Positions 25,246 to 34,389 of a stretch of 39,436 nt of DNA are shown here, piece by piece (position 1 is the first letter of the stretch; each line of letters starts with the position of its first letter). The DNA is from Neobacillus paridis (lineage in GTDB: Bacteria; Bacillota; Bacilli; Bacillales; Cytobacillaceae). The position numbers and the translations under genes were made by a program. Under the pieces are notes generated by a model, which did not search any database, had not been told where the DNA came from, and saw nothing but the letters and a program-made list of their open reading frames with translations. The stretch covers positions 1 through 39,436 of the forward strand of contig NZ_JAESWB010000408.1 of NCBI RefSeq assembly GCF_016765675.1. The letters run 5' to 3'.

Positions 25246-26940
25246 TTACATTTCCTCAGGAGCCGCAATTCCGAGCAGGCGTAGTCCTTCTTTCAGCACC
25301 TCGGTTACGCTATAAACAAGTGCTAGTCGGGCTGTTTGCTCCTCACTCTCTTCAAGGATACGAACTTCAGCATAGTATTTATTAAACACTTGGGCAAGAT
25401 CGATCACATATTTGGCAATCTGCGAAGGATCTAGATTGTCACAAGCGCGTTTGATAACATTTGGAAACTCAAGTAAATGGCTGACAACCTTCCATTCTTT
25501 CTCCCATGAAGTATGATAGTCCGGTACTGCAGCATCAGCCTGCCAATTGGCTTTTCGTAAAATTGAACATGCTCTGGCAAACGTATATTGTACATACGGA
25601 CCTGTTTCTCCCTCAAAGCGAATCAATTCCTCTAAAGAAAATTCAATATCGTTCATCCGATTATTTTTCAAATCGTGGAAAATGACAGCACCGACACCAA
25701 CTTGTTTGGCTACTTCATCCTTGTTGGCAAGCGTTGGGTTTTTCTCTTCAATATTGTGACGGGCCATTTCGATTGATTCATTTAACACTTCTTCTAATAA
25801 GACAACCTTGCCTTTCCGGGTGGACATTTTCTTACCGCCGGTCAGCATCATCCCGAATGGAATATGTGCCATGTTTCCAGCCCATTCGAAGCCCATTTTC
25901 TTTAATACAGCAATTAGCTGTTTAAAGTGCAGGCTTTGCTCATGGCCGACGACATAAAGCGATTTGACAAAGTCATACGTTTCTTTCCGATATAGGGCAG
26001 CAGCTAAATCACGCGTTGCGTACAGTGTTGCACCGTCTGACTTTTTGATCAGGCATGGCGGCAGTCCTTCTTCTGTTAATTCAACAACCAGGGCTTGATT
26101 GGATTCCACCAGGAGGCCTTTTTCCTCCAGCATGTCGACGATCCGGTCCATTTTATCATTGTAAAAAGATTCACCGGCAAGAGAATCAAATTCTACATTC
26201 AATAGATCATAAATCCGTGAGAATTCCTTTAACGATTCATCGCGGAACCATTCCCAAAGCTCCACCGCTTCCGCGTCGCCATCTTCAAGTTTTTTAAACC
26301 AAGCGCGGCCGTCATCCTCCAGCGCCGGATTCGTTTCTGCGACTTCGTGAAACTTTACATAAAGAGCCAATAATTCGGAAATCGGATTGGCTCTCACCTT
26401 GTCGGCATCGCCCCAAAGTTTATAGGCGGTAATCAGCTTACCAAACTGGGTGCCCCAGTCGCCAAGGTGGTTGATTTTAATTGGTTGATAGCCGCATTTT
26501 TCAACGATCAGGGCGATGGCATTCCCAATAACGGTGGAACGCAGATGTCCCATTGAAAACGGCTTGGCAATATTTGGTGAGGACATATCAATGGTAACAT
26601 TGCCGTTTTGCCCAAAATCATGTGTACCAAACTCCCCTTTTTGGGTGATAATTTGGCTGATAATTTTTTCTGAAACAAGCTTTTTATTTAGGAAGACGTT
26701 GATATAACCGCCCACTACCTCTACTTTTTCAAAAATTGGCGCCTTGATTTGTTCACTTAGTTCTTGGGCTATTAGATTGGGCGCCTTCCGTTTAATTTTT
26801 GCCAGTGTAAAACAAGGAAAGGCTAAATCGCCGTGCGCTGCATTTTTTGGTTTTTCAATCAGCAGTTCAAGTTCAGCGGCTGTTTTTTCACTGTTAAGCA
26901 GTTCAGCCAGCACTTCTGCAAATTCTTTTTTAAAATTCAT
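25246..26940 (-). CDS. argS: Arginyl-tRNA synthetase
   Basis: A 564-residue class I synthetase. N-terminal additional domain (1-110) typical of ArgS; HIGH-type motif SSPNIAKPFSMGH at about 120-132, where the first His of HIGH is Ser, a variant I also recall from lactobacilli; KMSTR signature in GGKKMSTRKGKV near 375; anticodon-binding domain at the C-terminus. ATG with AGGAGG upstream. Controlled by a T-box leader with an Arg CGC specifier. Confidence 0.96.
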   Translation of the reverse strand: MNFKKEFAEVLAELLNSEKTAAELELLIEKPKNAAHGDLAFPCFTLAKIKRKAPNLIAQELSEQIKAPIFEKVEVVGGYINVFLNKKLVSEKIISQIITQKGEFGTHDFGQNGNVTIDMSSPNIAKPFSMGHLRSTVIGNAIALIVEKCGYQPIKINHLGDWGTQFGKLITAYKLWGDADKVRANPISELLALYVKFHEVAETNPALEDDGRAWFKKLEDGDAEAVELWEWFRDESLKEFSRIYDLLNVEFDSLAGESFYNDKMDRIVDMLEEKGLLVESNQALVVELTEEGLPPCLIKKSDGATLYATRDLAAALYRKETYDFVKSLYVVGHEQSLHFKQLIAVLKKMGFEWAGNMAHIPFGMMLTGGKKMSTRKGKVVLLEEVLNESIEMARHNIEEKNPTLANKDEVAKQVGVGAVIFHDLKNNRMNDIEFSLEELIRFEGETGPYVQYTFARACSILRKANWQADAAVPDYHTSWEKEWKVVSHLLEFPNVIKRACDNLDPSQIAKYVIDLAQVFNKYYAEVRILEESEEQTARLALVYSVTEVLKEGLRLLGIAAPEEM

Positions 26941-26970
26941 GGTTTTTGACCTCCTATATTTGTATAAAGT

Positions 26971-27215
26971 AAAAAAACTCCCGTCTCCATGAAAAGAGAC
27001 GAGAGTTTATTTTTCCCGCGGTACCACTCTAATTGTTCTAATGAACCAGCTTCTTTTTGTAACGGAGAGTTCTCCGGCCTACCCTACTTAGTTCAGGCGG
27101 CATCTCAAAAGTGCGTTTCATTATCTCGTCCGTACCAGGCTTGCACTATCCCTGATTCGCTAAAACATCCCAGATAACTACTCTCTTTTTCATTGATTTT
27201 AGTATGACTTGTTTT
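26971..27215 (-). ncRNA. T-box leader of argS with Arg (CGC) specifier and terminator
   Basis: Minus strand: the T-box core TGGTACCGCG is preceded by the antiterminator region, and a terminator (AACTCTCGTCTC-TTTTCAT-GGAGACGGGAGTT plus T7, at 26971-27008) follows. Stem I features are visible (AGCGAATCAGGGATAGTGC), and the specifier loop reads GAAA-CGC-AC, an arginine codon that agrees with the downstream gene. Uncharged tRNA-Arg should favour readthrough. The tRNA-Arg(ACG) at 783-859 has the anticodon expected to read CGC after inosine editing. Confidence 0.93.
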
Positions 27216-27222
27216 ACAAGAT

Positions 27223-27251
27223 ATTATACTGAAAGAAATCTGATTTATCCA
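27223..27251 (-). promoter_or_regulatory. Sigma-A promoter of the argS T-box transcript
   Basis: Minus strand: -35 TGGATA (27246-27251), 17-bp spacer, perfect -10 TATAAT (27223-27228). It is located immediately upstream of the T-box leader. Confidence 0.65.
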
Positions 27252-27309
27252 GTCATTGCTGATGATTTTTTTTTGAAGCTGGTTATCCTAAGGAGAAGGA
27301 GGGATTTAG

Positions 27310-27564
27310 ATGGCCAGAAGAAATAAAATTCTTGTTCCCGGGGCCCGTGCAGAATTAGACAAGTTAAAAGCGAAGGTTGTCCAGTCACAGAGCCCTGAGG
27401 AAGCAAAGTTTGAAGCGGCGGAAGAGGTAGGAGTACCGCTGAAAAAGGGCTACAATGGGCAATTAACTTCCCAACAGGCCGGAAAAGTCGGCGGCCGGCT
27501 GGGCGGCAGCATGGTTCGCGAACTTGTCAAAATGGCCCAGCAAAATCTGCGCAACAAGCAATAG
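27310..27564 (+). CDS. Alpha/beta-type small acid-soluble spore protein
   Basis: An 84-residue SASP. N-terminal basic start MARRNKILVPGARAELDKLK; a germination-protease site region KFEAAEEVGV (sequence variant of the usual E-F/I site); the C-terminal family signature QAGKVGGRLGGSMVRELVKMAQQNL. These proteins coat and protect spore DNA and supply amino acids at outgrowth. Very strong ribosome site (AGGAGAAGGAGGG). It is longer than typical major SASPs of about 70 residues, with extra sequence between residues 20 and 35, so it is probably a minor SspC/SspH-like member. A sigma-G promoter was not convincingly identified. Confidence 0.92.
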   Translation: MARRNKILVPGARAELDKLKAKVVQSQSPEEAKFEAAEEVGVPLKKGYNGQLTSQQAGKVGGRLGGSMVRELVKMAQQNLRNKQ

Positions 27565-27618
27565 TACCGGTTGCTGAATGTGTCAACCGTAACGTTTTAG
27601 ATTCATCATGTAAAAATA

Positions 27619-27747
27619 TTGGCTTAAGCGGTGCCTATGGGGCAAAGTGATTAGATAATATATTTATCATGTCCCATATTCGTATGCTGTGGGACAAATC
27701 TAAGGTTAATAATTGCGGTTATGTCCCATAGACCTCTCCTATGGGAC
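27619..27747. repeat. 52-bp-period hairpin repeat, locus 1
   Basis: Two 25-bp hairpins begin exactly 52 bp apart: GTCCCATA-N9-TGTGGGAC at 27671-27695 and GTCCCATAG-N7-CTATGGGAC at 27723-27747. A decayed third unit with only its right arm (CTATGGGGC) fits the same register at 27619-27643. The same hairpin length and period recur at 39115-39313 with different stem bases. It lies between the convergent SASP and tetR genes. No open frame was found. Confidence 0.75.
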
Positions 27748-27786
27748 ATTTCTTACCTTTCCATACTTGGAAAGTTCCCATAGCCA

Positions 27787-28359
27787 TTAATTCGGGAGCT
27801 TTCTAAGCAGGAACACCTTCATTATTTGGGCAATTTGATCCGAACTAAGCGGTTCATGGTTTTTCTCCCAATCAAAAATTAAGGCAATATACATTTTCAA
27901 CAACAAAAAGCTTGTTAATTCTGTATCCATAGAAGGGATCGACCCCTTGGAAATTGCGGTATCCAGTTTATTCTTTAAGTAAGCAATAATCTCATCTTCG
28001 ACATGGCGAAGCATCTCGGAAACAGCCAATGTTCCCATCTCTGCTTCTTCTTGAACCAGTTTAATCATTAACTGATGCTTGGATCGAAACTCCAGGATCC
28101 GAAATAACCCCCGATGAACATTTTCCGTTATAGGCAGACCAGGTTGAATGACCGCTTCTGCCTCTGCTATCATTTCTTTTACTAAAGTAGAGATAATCTC
28201 CTCAAACAACTCTTCTTTATTTTTAAAAAAAGTATAAATCGTTCCTTTTCCGACATTGGCAAGCCTCGCCACTTGGTCCATTGTCGTTGCTTTATAACCA
28301 AATAATGAAAAGGACTTTGTTGCTGCTTCTACAATCATCTTTCTGCGGTCAGGAGCCAA
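27787..28359 (-). CDS. TetR/AcrR family transcriptional regulator
   Basis: A 190-residue regulator with an N-terminal TetR HTH (MIVEAATKSFSLFGYKATTMDQVARLANVGKGTIYTFFKNKEELF, starting about residue 7) and an all-helical ligand-binding part. The TTG at 28359 was chosen because AGGAGG stands 7 bases before it; an upstream TTG in the same frame lacks a ribosome site and lies inside a palindrome. A 23-bp operator-like palindrome sits just after its own promoter, implying autorepression. No exporter or enzyme gene is adjacent, so the regulon lies elsewhere. Confidence 0.9.
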   Translation of the reverse strand: MAPDRRKMIVEAATKSFSLFGYKATTMDQVARLANVGKGTIYTFFKNKEELFEEIISTLVKEMIAEAEAVIQPGLPITENVHRGLFRILEFRSKHQLMIKLVQEEAEMGTLAVSEMLRHVEDEIIAYLKNKLDTAISKGSIPSMDTELTSFLLLKMYIALIFDWEKNHEPLSSDQIAQIMKVFLLRKLPN

Positions 28360-28376
28360 ATGACTTCCCTCCTCTT

Positions 28377-28399
28377 TGACCAATTTAGTTTTTTGGTCA
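28377..28399. promoter_or_regulatory. Probable TetR operator (TGACCAA palindrome)
   Basis: TGACCAA-N9-TTGGTCA, a perfect 7-bp-arm palindrome at about +8 to +30 of the tetR transcript. Its position between promoter and start codon fits autorepression by the TetR protein. Confidence 0.7.
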
Positions 28400-28413
28400 T
28401 TTTTCTTAATTCA

Positions 28414-28442
28414 ACTATAGCACAGCACAAACTTGCTTTCAA
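28414..28442 (-). promoter_or_regulatory. Sigma-A promoter of the tetR gene
   Basis: Minus strand: -35 TTGAAA (28437-28442), exactly 17 bp, -10 TATAGT (28414-28419). Confidence 0.72.
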
Positions 28443-28623
28443 TTTTTTTTGTAAACTTTTTGGAAAATGTTCAAGAATCCTCGCCAACTGGAAACCACAA
28501 AGAGCAAAGACAAAGGCATAGTTTCAGTTCACCAAAAAGCATAGTTTTTTGGTGCCCATGCTGGAGAAACTTTCTTTTGTGCACTTTTATACGCTAAGAA
28601 AACCCTAACCTTCTAATAAGTTT

Positions 28624-28652
28624 AAAAAACCGGACAATAGCTGCCCGGTTTT
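28624..28652 (-). terminator. Intrinsic terminator of the SPFH-RHH unit
   Basis: Minus strand: AAAACCGG-GCAGCTATTGT-CCGGTTTT followed by TTAAAC; it begins at the stop codon of the RHH gene. Confidence 0.8.
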
Positions 28653-28837
28653 CACTCATCCTTGTTTGCGTCATTAGCTGTTTTGGAATTTTTTAATCTT
28701 CCCGCATTTTTTAATGCTTTCTTAATAATAATCTCAATTTGCGCATTTACACTGCGGAATTCATCCTCTGCCCATTTTTCCAATGCATCATATGTTCTCT
28801 GATCAACACGCAGTAAAAATCGCTTTTTTTCGGCCAC
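28652..28837 (-). CDS. Arc-like ribbon-helix-helix DNA-binding protein
   Basis: A 61-residue protein. Residues 5-45 (KRFLLRVDQRTYDALEKWAEDEFRSVNAQIEIIIKKAL) match the Arc/MetJ ribbon-helix-helix pattern: a short basic strand, then two helices, the second starting SVNAQIE. A charged tail follows. GTG start 12 bases after the SPFH stop, so the two genes are cotranscribed. Such a protein may repress its own operon; two TATCATTAT direct repeats spaced 22 bp upstream of the operon are candidate sites. No toxin partner is visible. Confidence 0.85.
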   Translation of the reverse strand: MAEKKRFLLRVDQRTYDALEKWAEDEFRSVNAQIEIIIKKALKNAGRLKNSKTANDANKDE

Positions 28838-28849
28838 AACATCACAACC

Positions 28850-29716
28850 TTAGTAAATCGTTCCTGCATTAATTACCGGCTGGCTTCCTTTTTCAGAAAC
28901 AATCGCAACCATTAAATTATTCACCATTTGTGCCTTCTTCTCCTCGTCAAGATCGACAATCCCTTCTTCTTTCAGCTGGTCAATTGCCGATTTAACCATC
29001 GTTACAGCCCCGTCAACAATGACCTTCCGGGCAGCCAGCACGGCTTTAGCCTGCTGTCTTTGCAACATCGCTGAGGCAATTTCACTGGAGTAAGCCAAAT
29101 GCATGATCCGAGCTTCAATAATTTCCACGCCGGCAAGCTCCAGCCGCTTTTGCAAATCCTTCGTCAATTCATCCCCGACTTCATCAGAGTGCTGACGCAA
29201 AGAAATTTCATAATCATTATTGACATTATCATAAGGATACTGGCTGGCAATATGACGCAGCCCCGTTTCACTTTGGGTGTGGACAAACTCTTTATAATCT
29301 TCAACATCAAATACAGCCTTCGCCGAATCAAACACTTTATAAACGACAACCGCTGCAATCTCAATTGGATTACCCTCTAGATCATTGACTTTCAATTTAT
29401 CACTGTTAAAGTTAATGACTCTTAAAGATACGGTTTTTCTTACCGTAAGCGGAATGGTTAGATAAAACCCTTCATGTTTGATCACACCAAGATAGCGGCC
29501 AAACAAGGTAAACACCTTCGCCTGATTCGGCTGGATAATCGTAAACCCAGAAAATACAAGTAACGTCAATAAACCGCACAAGATGGCAAGGACCAAAAAC
29601 AGGAAGCTTTCTTTTAAAACAAATTGCTCAATTCCAACGGCTGTCAATGCCCCCAGCAACAAAAACAATAAAAGTCCAACAAAGCCATTCACTTTAAACA
29701 TGTCTTTCTCTGTCAT
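28850..29716 (-). CDS. SPFH/Band 7 domain membrane protein
   Basis: A 288-residue protein with two N-terminal membrane helices (about 12-32 and 38-58), then an SPFH/Band 7 domain (about 60-245: IIQPNQAKVFTLFGRYLGVIKHEGFYLTIPL, EIAAVVVYKVFDSAKAVFDVEDYKEFV) and a coiled helical end (AMLQRQQAKAVLAARKVIVDGAV). SPFH proteins form oligomeric membrane assemblies of stomatin/flotillin type. The ATG at 29716 has GGGAG 8 bases upstream and is favoured over a GTG three codons earlier. No NfeD partner gene is adjacent; the partner here is the RHH protein. Confidence 0.9.
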   Translation of the reverse strand: MTEKDMFKVNGFVGLLLFLLLGALTAVGIEQFVLKESFLFLVLAILCGLLTLLVFSGFTIIQPNQAKVFTLFGRYLGVIKHEGFYLTIPLTVRKTVSLRVINFNSDKLKVNDLEGNPIEIAAVVVYKVFDSAKAVFDVEDYKEFVHTQSETGLRHIASQYPYDNVNNDYEISLRQHSDEVGDELTKDLQKRLELAGVEIIEARIMHLAYSSEIASAMLQRQQAKAVLAARKVIVDGAVTMVKSAIDQLKEEGIVDLDEEKKAQMVNNLMVAIVSEKGSQPVINAGTIY

Positions 29717-29740
29717 CCCAAACACTCCCTTTTATATTTT

Positions 29741-29773
29741 ATATCATTATGATATCACTTTAGTATCATTATA
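29741..29773. promoter_or_regulatory. Promoter and operator-like repeats upstream of the SPFH-RHH operon
   Basis: A -10 box TATAAT is read on the minus strand at 29768-29773. Overlapping and following it are the palindrome ATATCAT-T-ATGATAT (29741-29755) and two direct copies of TATCATTAT (29742-29750 and 29764-29772), 22 bp (two helical turns) apart. The layout is typical of ribbon-helix-helix operators, and the operon encodes such a protein. The -35 is poor. Confidence 0.55.
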
Positions 29774-29857
29774 GAAAGGGCTTTTTGGTAAAATTTTTTA
29801 AGAAACTAGCCCACCGGCCAGCCTCAAAAAGTGAAGACAAAGGGATCCTTGAAGCCC

Positions 29858-29910
29858 AAAAAAAGAGTGCCAGACACCATGTGAAAAAATCACATAGTGT
29901 CTGGCACCCT
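29858..29910 (-). terminator. Long-stem terminator after the PAP2 gene
   Basis: Minus strand: GTGCCAGACACTATGTGA, loop of five T, then the opposite arm TCACATGGTGTCTGGCAC with one mismatch, followed by TCTTTTTTT. The 18-pair stem is much longer than usual. The arm GTGTCTGGCACC is, in my recollection, a recurrent motif in Bacillus intergenic regions, so this may be a mobile repeat that serves as terminator. Confidence 0.85.
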
Positions 29911-29918
29911 CGCTGGTA

Positions 29919-30530
29919 TTAGAAGTTTTTATATTTGCCCTCAGATTTCGGTTTGCCTGGCCAAATCTTTCCTTCGATCTTTTCGTATTGATCAAGCAAG
30001 GTTTCCAGGAATGTAAGCTTCGGTACGAGCCAATGCATCAATAGCGCGGAAATGAATCCTATTAGAGCACCAGTCAAGACATCTCCCGGATAGTGGACGC
30101 CAACCATGATGCGGGAAATTCCAACGGCACAGGCAACGGCCAGCCACAACCAGCCTTCTCTTTTACGGACAAGCCATATCGAAAAACAAATGGCAAAAAA
30201 GATGATCGAGTGATCGCTTGGAAACGCATTATCGACAGCATGATCGACAAGCTTATTCACATGGGACAGCTCGGCAAACGGCTGATAGTGGGAGTAAAAG
30301 CTGCCAGCAATTTTTCCAATAACCTCAGCAAGTACCACAGCCAAAATACTTTGGATCATCATCATTCGGTTTTTTGTGGTACGGGTAAACCAATACACAA
30401 GCATCCCCAAAACTAACACATACACCATATATTCCGCCATAAAAATGGCAACCGGATCAAGCGCCTGATAGGTCTTTCCAACATCATTAATTGAGCGAAA
30501 AACGTCTATATTTAGTTGCGAAATTGACAT
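29919..30530 (-). CDS. PAP2 family phosphatase, BcrC-like undecaprenyl-diphosphatase
   Basis: A 203-residue PAP2 protein with about five membrane helices. The tripartite active site is partly degenerate: motif 1 reads KIAGSFYSHYQPF (usual KxxxxxxRP), motif 2 FPSDHS, motif 3 SRIMVGVHYPGDV. The architecture and N-terminus (NIDVFRSINDVGKTYQALD) resemble BcrC, which dephosphorylates undecaprenyl pyrophosphate and gives bacitracin resistance. The second ATG (30530) has GAGGAG 8 bases upstream and was chosen. The motif 1 arginine appears replaced by Gln (HYQPF), which could lower or alter activity. Confidence 0.85.
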   Translation of the reverse strand: MSISQLNIDVFRSINDVGKTYQALDPVAIFMAEYMVYVLVLGMLVYWFTRTTKNRMMMIQSILAVVLAEVIGKIAGSFYSHYQPFAELSHVNKLVDHAVDNAFPSDHSIIFFAICFSIWLVRKREGWLWLAVACAVGISRIMVGVHYPGDVLTGALIGFISALLMHWLVPKLTFLETLLDQYEKIEGKIWPGKPKSEGKYKNF

Positions 30531-30763
30531 CGACATATCTCCTCATCCATTATTATTCCCTTTTTCTAGTAAACCACATCCTTGAAATTATATCATTCTG
30601 AAGGTCTTCAAAAAAGGGGCTGGAAACTTTTTTTACTAGTTACAAAAGCCAATCGAAAACCAGATCCAGATTTTTCGTTAAAAACGCTAATCAAACGTTT
30701 GATTCACCAGGATCGGTATTGGCGGTTTTATACCATTACTGTTCAAAAATATTCCATCAAAAA

Positions 30764-32238
<1,475 letters not shown>

Positions 32239-32275
32239 TCATTTATTTACAACAAGATGCAATTAATTCAGAACA

Positions 32276-33187
32276 TCAGCTTCTTAATACAATATTTTGT
32301 CGTTGTAAAAAGTGATACAAAGCGCCAATTAAATTAGAGTCATTCCCAAACTGACATCTTTCCACTTGAACCGTTAAACCGTCTGGATGATATTTCATTT
32401 GCTGTAACTTTTCATTCAGTTGTTCAATAAATCCCTCGCGATGACTAATGGCTCCGCCTATCAAAATCTTTTCTGGGTCGATCATAAACTGTAAATTATA
32501 TATTCCAATAGCAAGCCGCTGTAAAAACTTATTAATTTCTTCCTGCACATCCAGATCCCCATTCTCAGCCCTTTCAAAAATCTCTTTTCCGGTAAGAACC
32601 GCTGGAGATACACCTTTTCGTTTAGCCACTTGCTGAATTAAACCGCCTACGGCAGCTAAGGAGCTCCATGTTTCCCATGGCGGACCACTCAAATAGTCCT
32701 CCATAATCATATAGCCGAATTCCCCGGCAAAGTGATTTTTCCCATGGCGCACTTTTTTATCAAGAACAACTGAACCACCAATCCCAGTGCCAATCACGAT
32801 ACAGAGATAGTCGTTCACGTCCTTTGCTGCTCCTATCCAACCTTCCGCCAATGCCGCACAATTTGCATCATTTTCAAGCTCAACCTTCAACTGTGTCCGT
32901 TCTTGAAGAAGCTGCTTGATGTTCTGTCCATGAATATAAGGAAGTGCCGTAACGCCATCAATGATACCTGTTTCCACATTGACTGCCCCCGGCATACTGA
33001 CGGCCAAGCCTTTACATAGATGATGATGTTGCAGTTTTTTCAGGATTAAGTCAACTGTTTCCAAAAATGATTCAAGACTCGCTTTAGGTGTGGGAACCGA
33101 TGATTTTTCTATAAACACCCCCGTTTCATCCATAAGGGCATATTTAATGGAGGAACCTCCAACATCAAGTACCGCGTAGTAATCCAC
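32276..33187 (-). CDS. ROK family sugar kinase
   Basis: A 303-residue ROK kinase. Phosphate-binding N-terminus VLDVGGSSIKYALMDETG; catalytic Asp in LENDANCAALAE; GTGIGGSVVLD; and AGEFGYM in place of the zinc-motif region. The CxCGxxGCxE zinc cluster of typical glucokinases is absent, a pattern I associate with BglK-type beta-glucoside kinases and some N-acetylmannosamine kinases. It could phosphorylate glucose released by the GH1 enzyme or the disaccharide itself before cleavage. GTG start with GGAGG 7 bases upstream. Confidence 0.9.
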   Translation of the reverse strand: MDYYAVLDVGGSSIKYALMDETGVFIEKSSVPTPKASLESFLETVDLILKKLQHHHLCKGLAVSMPGAVNVETGIIDGVTALPYIHGQNIKQLLQERTQLKVELENDANCAALAEGWIGAAKDVNDYLCIVIGTGIGGSVVLDKKVRHGKNHFAGEFGYMIMEDYLSGPPWETWSSLAAVGGLIQQVAKRKGVSPAVLTGKEIFERAENGDLDVQEEINKFLQRLAIGIYNLQFMIDPEKILIGGAISHREGFIEQLNEKLQQMKYHPDGLTVQVERCQFGNDSNLIGALYHFLQRQNIVLRS

Positions 33188-33274
33188 TTAATAACCTCCA
33201 ATCAACCCTCTATTTGAAAGAATTGCCCAGGGAGCAGAGACAGGTTCTAAAAAATCTGGGAATCTTTGCTTCTT

Positions 33275-34300
33275 TTATCCGCCTGCCGACTTTGTGCCGC
33301 ATGATTCCCTGATTATTAACTCAGAGTCAATAAATACAGGCTTTAATTGTGACTCCCCGTTGATTAAATCATTCAGCATATATGCCGAAAGTTTTCCAAA
33401 TTTCTCTTTATCCTGTTTCACCGTAGTAAGTTTGGGGTCACTGTAACGGCAGGCCGCAATATCATCACAACCAACAATTCGAATATCCCGCGGACAGTTT
33501 AACCCCGCTTCATTAATCGCCCGCAATGCCCCTAGTGCCATCAAATCTGAAACTGCAAAAATAGCCTCCGGCAGCTCTTGACATTGAAGGATCTTCTTCA
33601 TCGCGATATATCCACTTTCCTCGTGAAAATCACCGTACTGAATCCACTCATCCTGCAGTTCAAGTCCAAATTGATTCATTGCCTTTAAGAAACCCTCTTT
33701 GCGATGAACAGAAATAGCAGAATCCCATTTACCGCCAATGTAACCAATTTTTCTTACGGCGTTAAGATAAAAAAACTCGACCACTTTTCTGGATAAATCC
33801 ACGTTATCTGTCATTAAATAACTTGCCTTAGGTCCATTTAATTCAATATCAATTCCAATACAAGGAAATCCCTCCATCGCTAATTGATAGGTAGATTCCT
33901 CCACTTCCTCCCCGGCAATGATTAAACAGCCATCCACGTGAAAATGCCGGCACCTTGCTAAATAACTGCCATTATCTGAAGAAAAGCGTTCATTCGAGAA
34001 CATTAAGATATCGTAGCCTAAAAGTCCGATGTTTTTTTTGAAGGATGAAATAACCTCATTGAAATACGGATGGGTCATATCTACATTTATTTTTCCGGCA
34101 TAGATTAATCCAATCAGATTAGACTTTTTCGTTGCCAATGATCTGGCGGAGAAGTTAGGCTCATATCCATTTTGATTAATGATATCCATGACTCTTTTTT
34201 TTGTCTTTTCACTAATTCCCTGATAATTATTAATGACCTTTGAAACAGTGGCTTGTGAAACACCTGCCAATTGGGCAATATCTTTAATGGTTAAATTCAT
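33275..34300 (-). CDS. LacI family transcriptional regulator
   Basis: A 341-residue LacI/GalR regulator. HTH at 3-25 (TIKDIAQLAGVSQATVSKVINN), hinge helix with ARSLATKKS near 55, then a periplasmic-binding-protein-like sugar domain (GIDIELNGPKASYLMTDN; ICVS-type end). It lies inside the operon it probably controls; three CG-centred pseudo-palindromes near the operon promoter are likely sites. ATG with AAGGGAT upstream. Confidence 0.92.
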   Translation of the reverse strand: MNLTIKDIAQLAGVSQATVSKVINNYQGISEKTKKRVMDIINQNGYEPNFSARSLATKKSNLIGLIYAGKINVDMTHPYFNEVISSFKKNIGLLGYDILMFSNERFSSDNGSYLARCRHFHVDGCLIIAGEEVEESTYQLAMEGFPCIGIDIELNGPKASYLMTDNVDLSRKVVEFFYLNAVRKIGYIGGKWDSAISVHRKEGFLKAMNQFGLELQDEWIQYGDFHEESGYIAMKKILQCQELPEAIFAVSDLMALGALRAINEAGLNCPRDIRIVGCDDIAACRYSDPKLTTVKQDKEKFGKLSAYMLNDLINGESQLKPVFIDSELIIRESCGTKSAGG

Positions 34301-34389
34301 CTTGATCCCTTCTATTTTTCAAAAATATACTAGCTTCATTGATAGATTACTAAGCGTTGCCACGAACAACAATGACATTTGGCAGGGCC

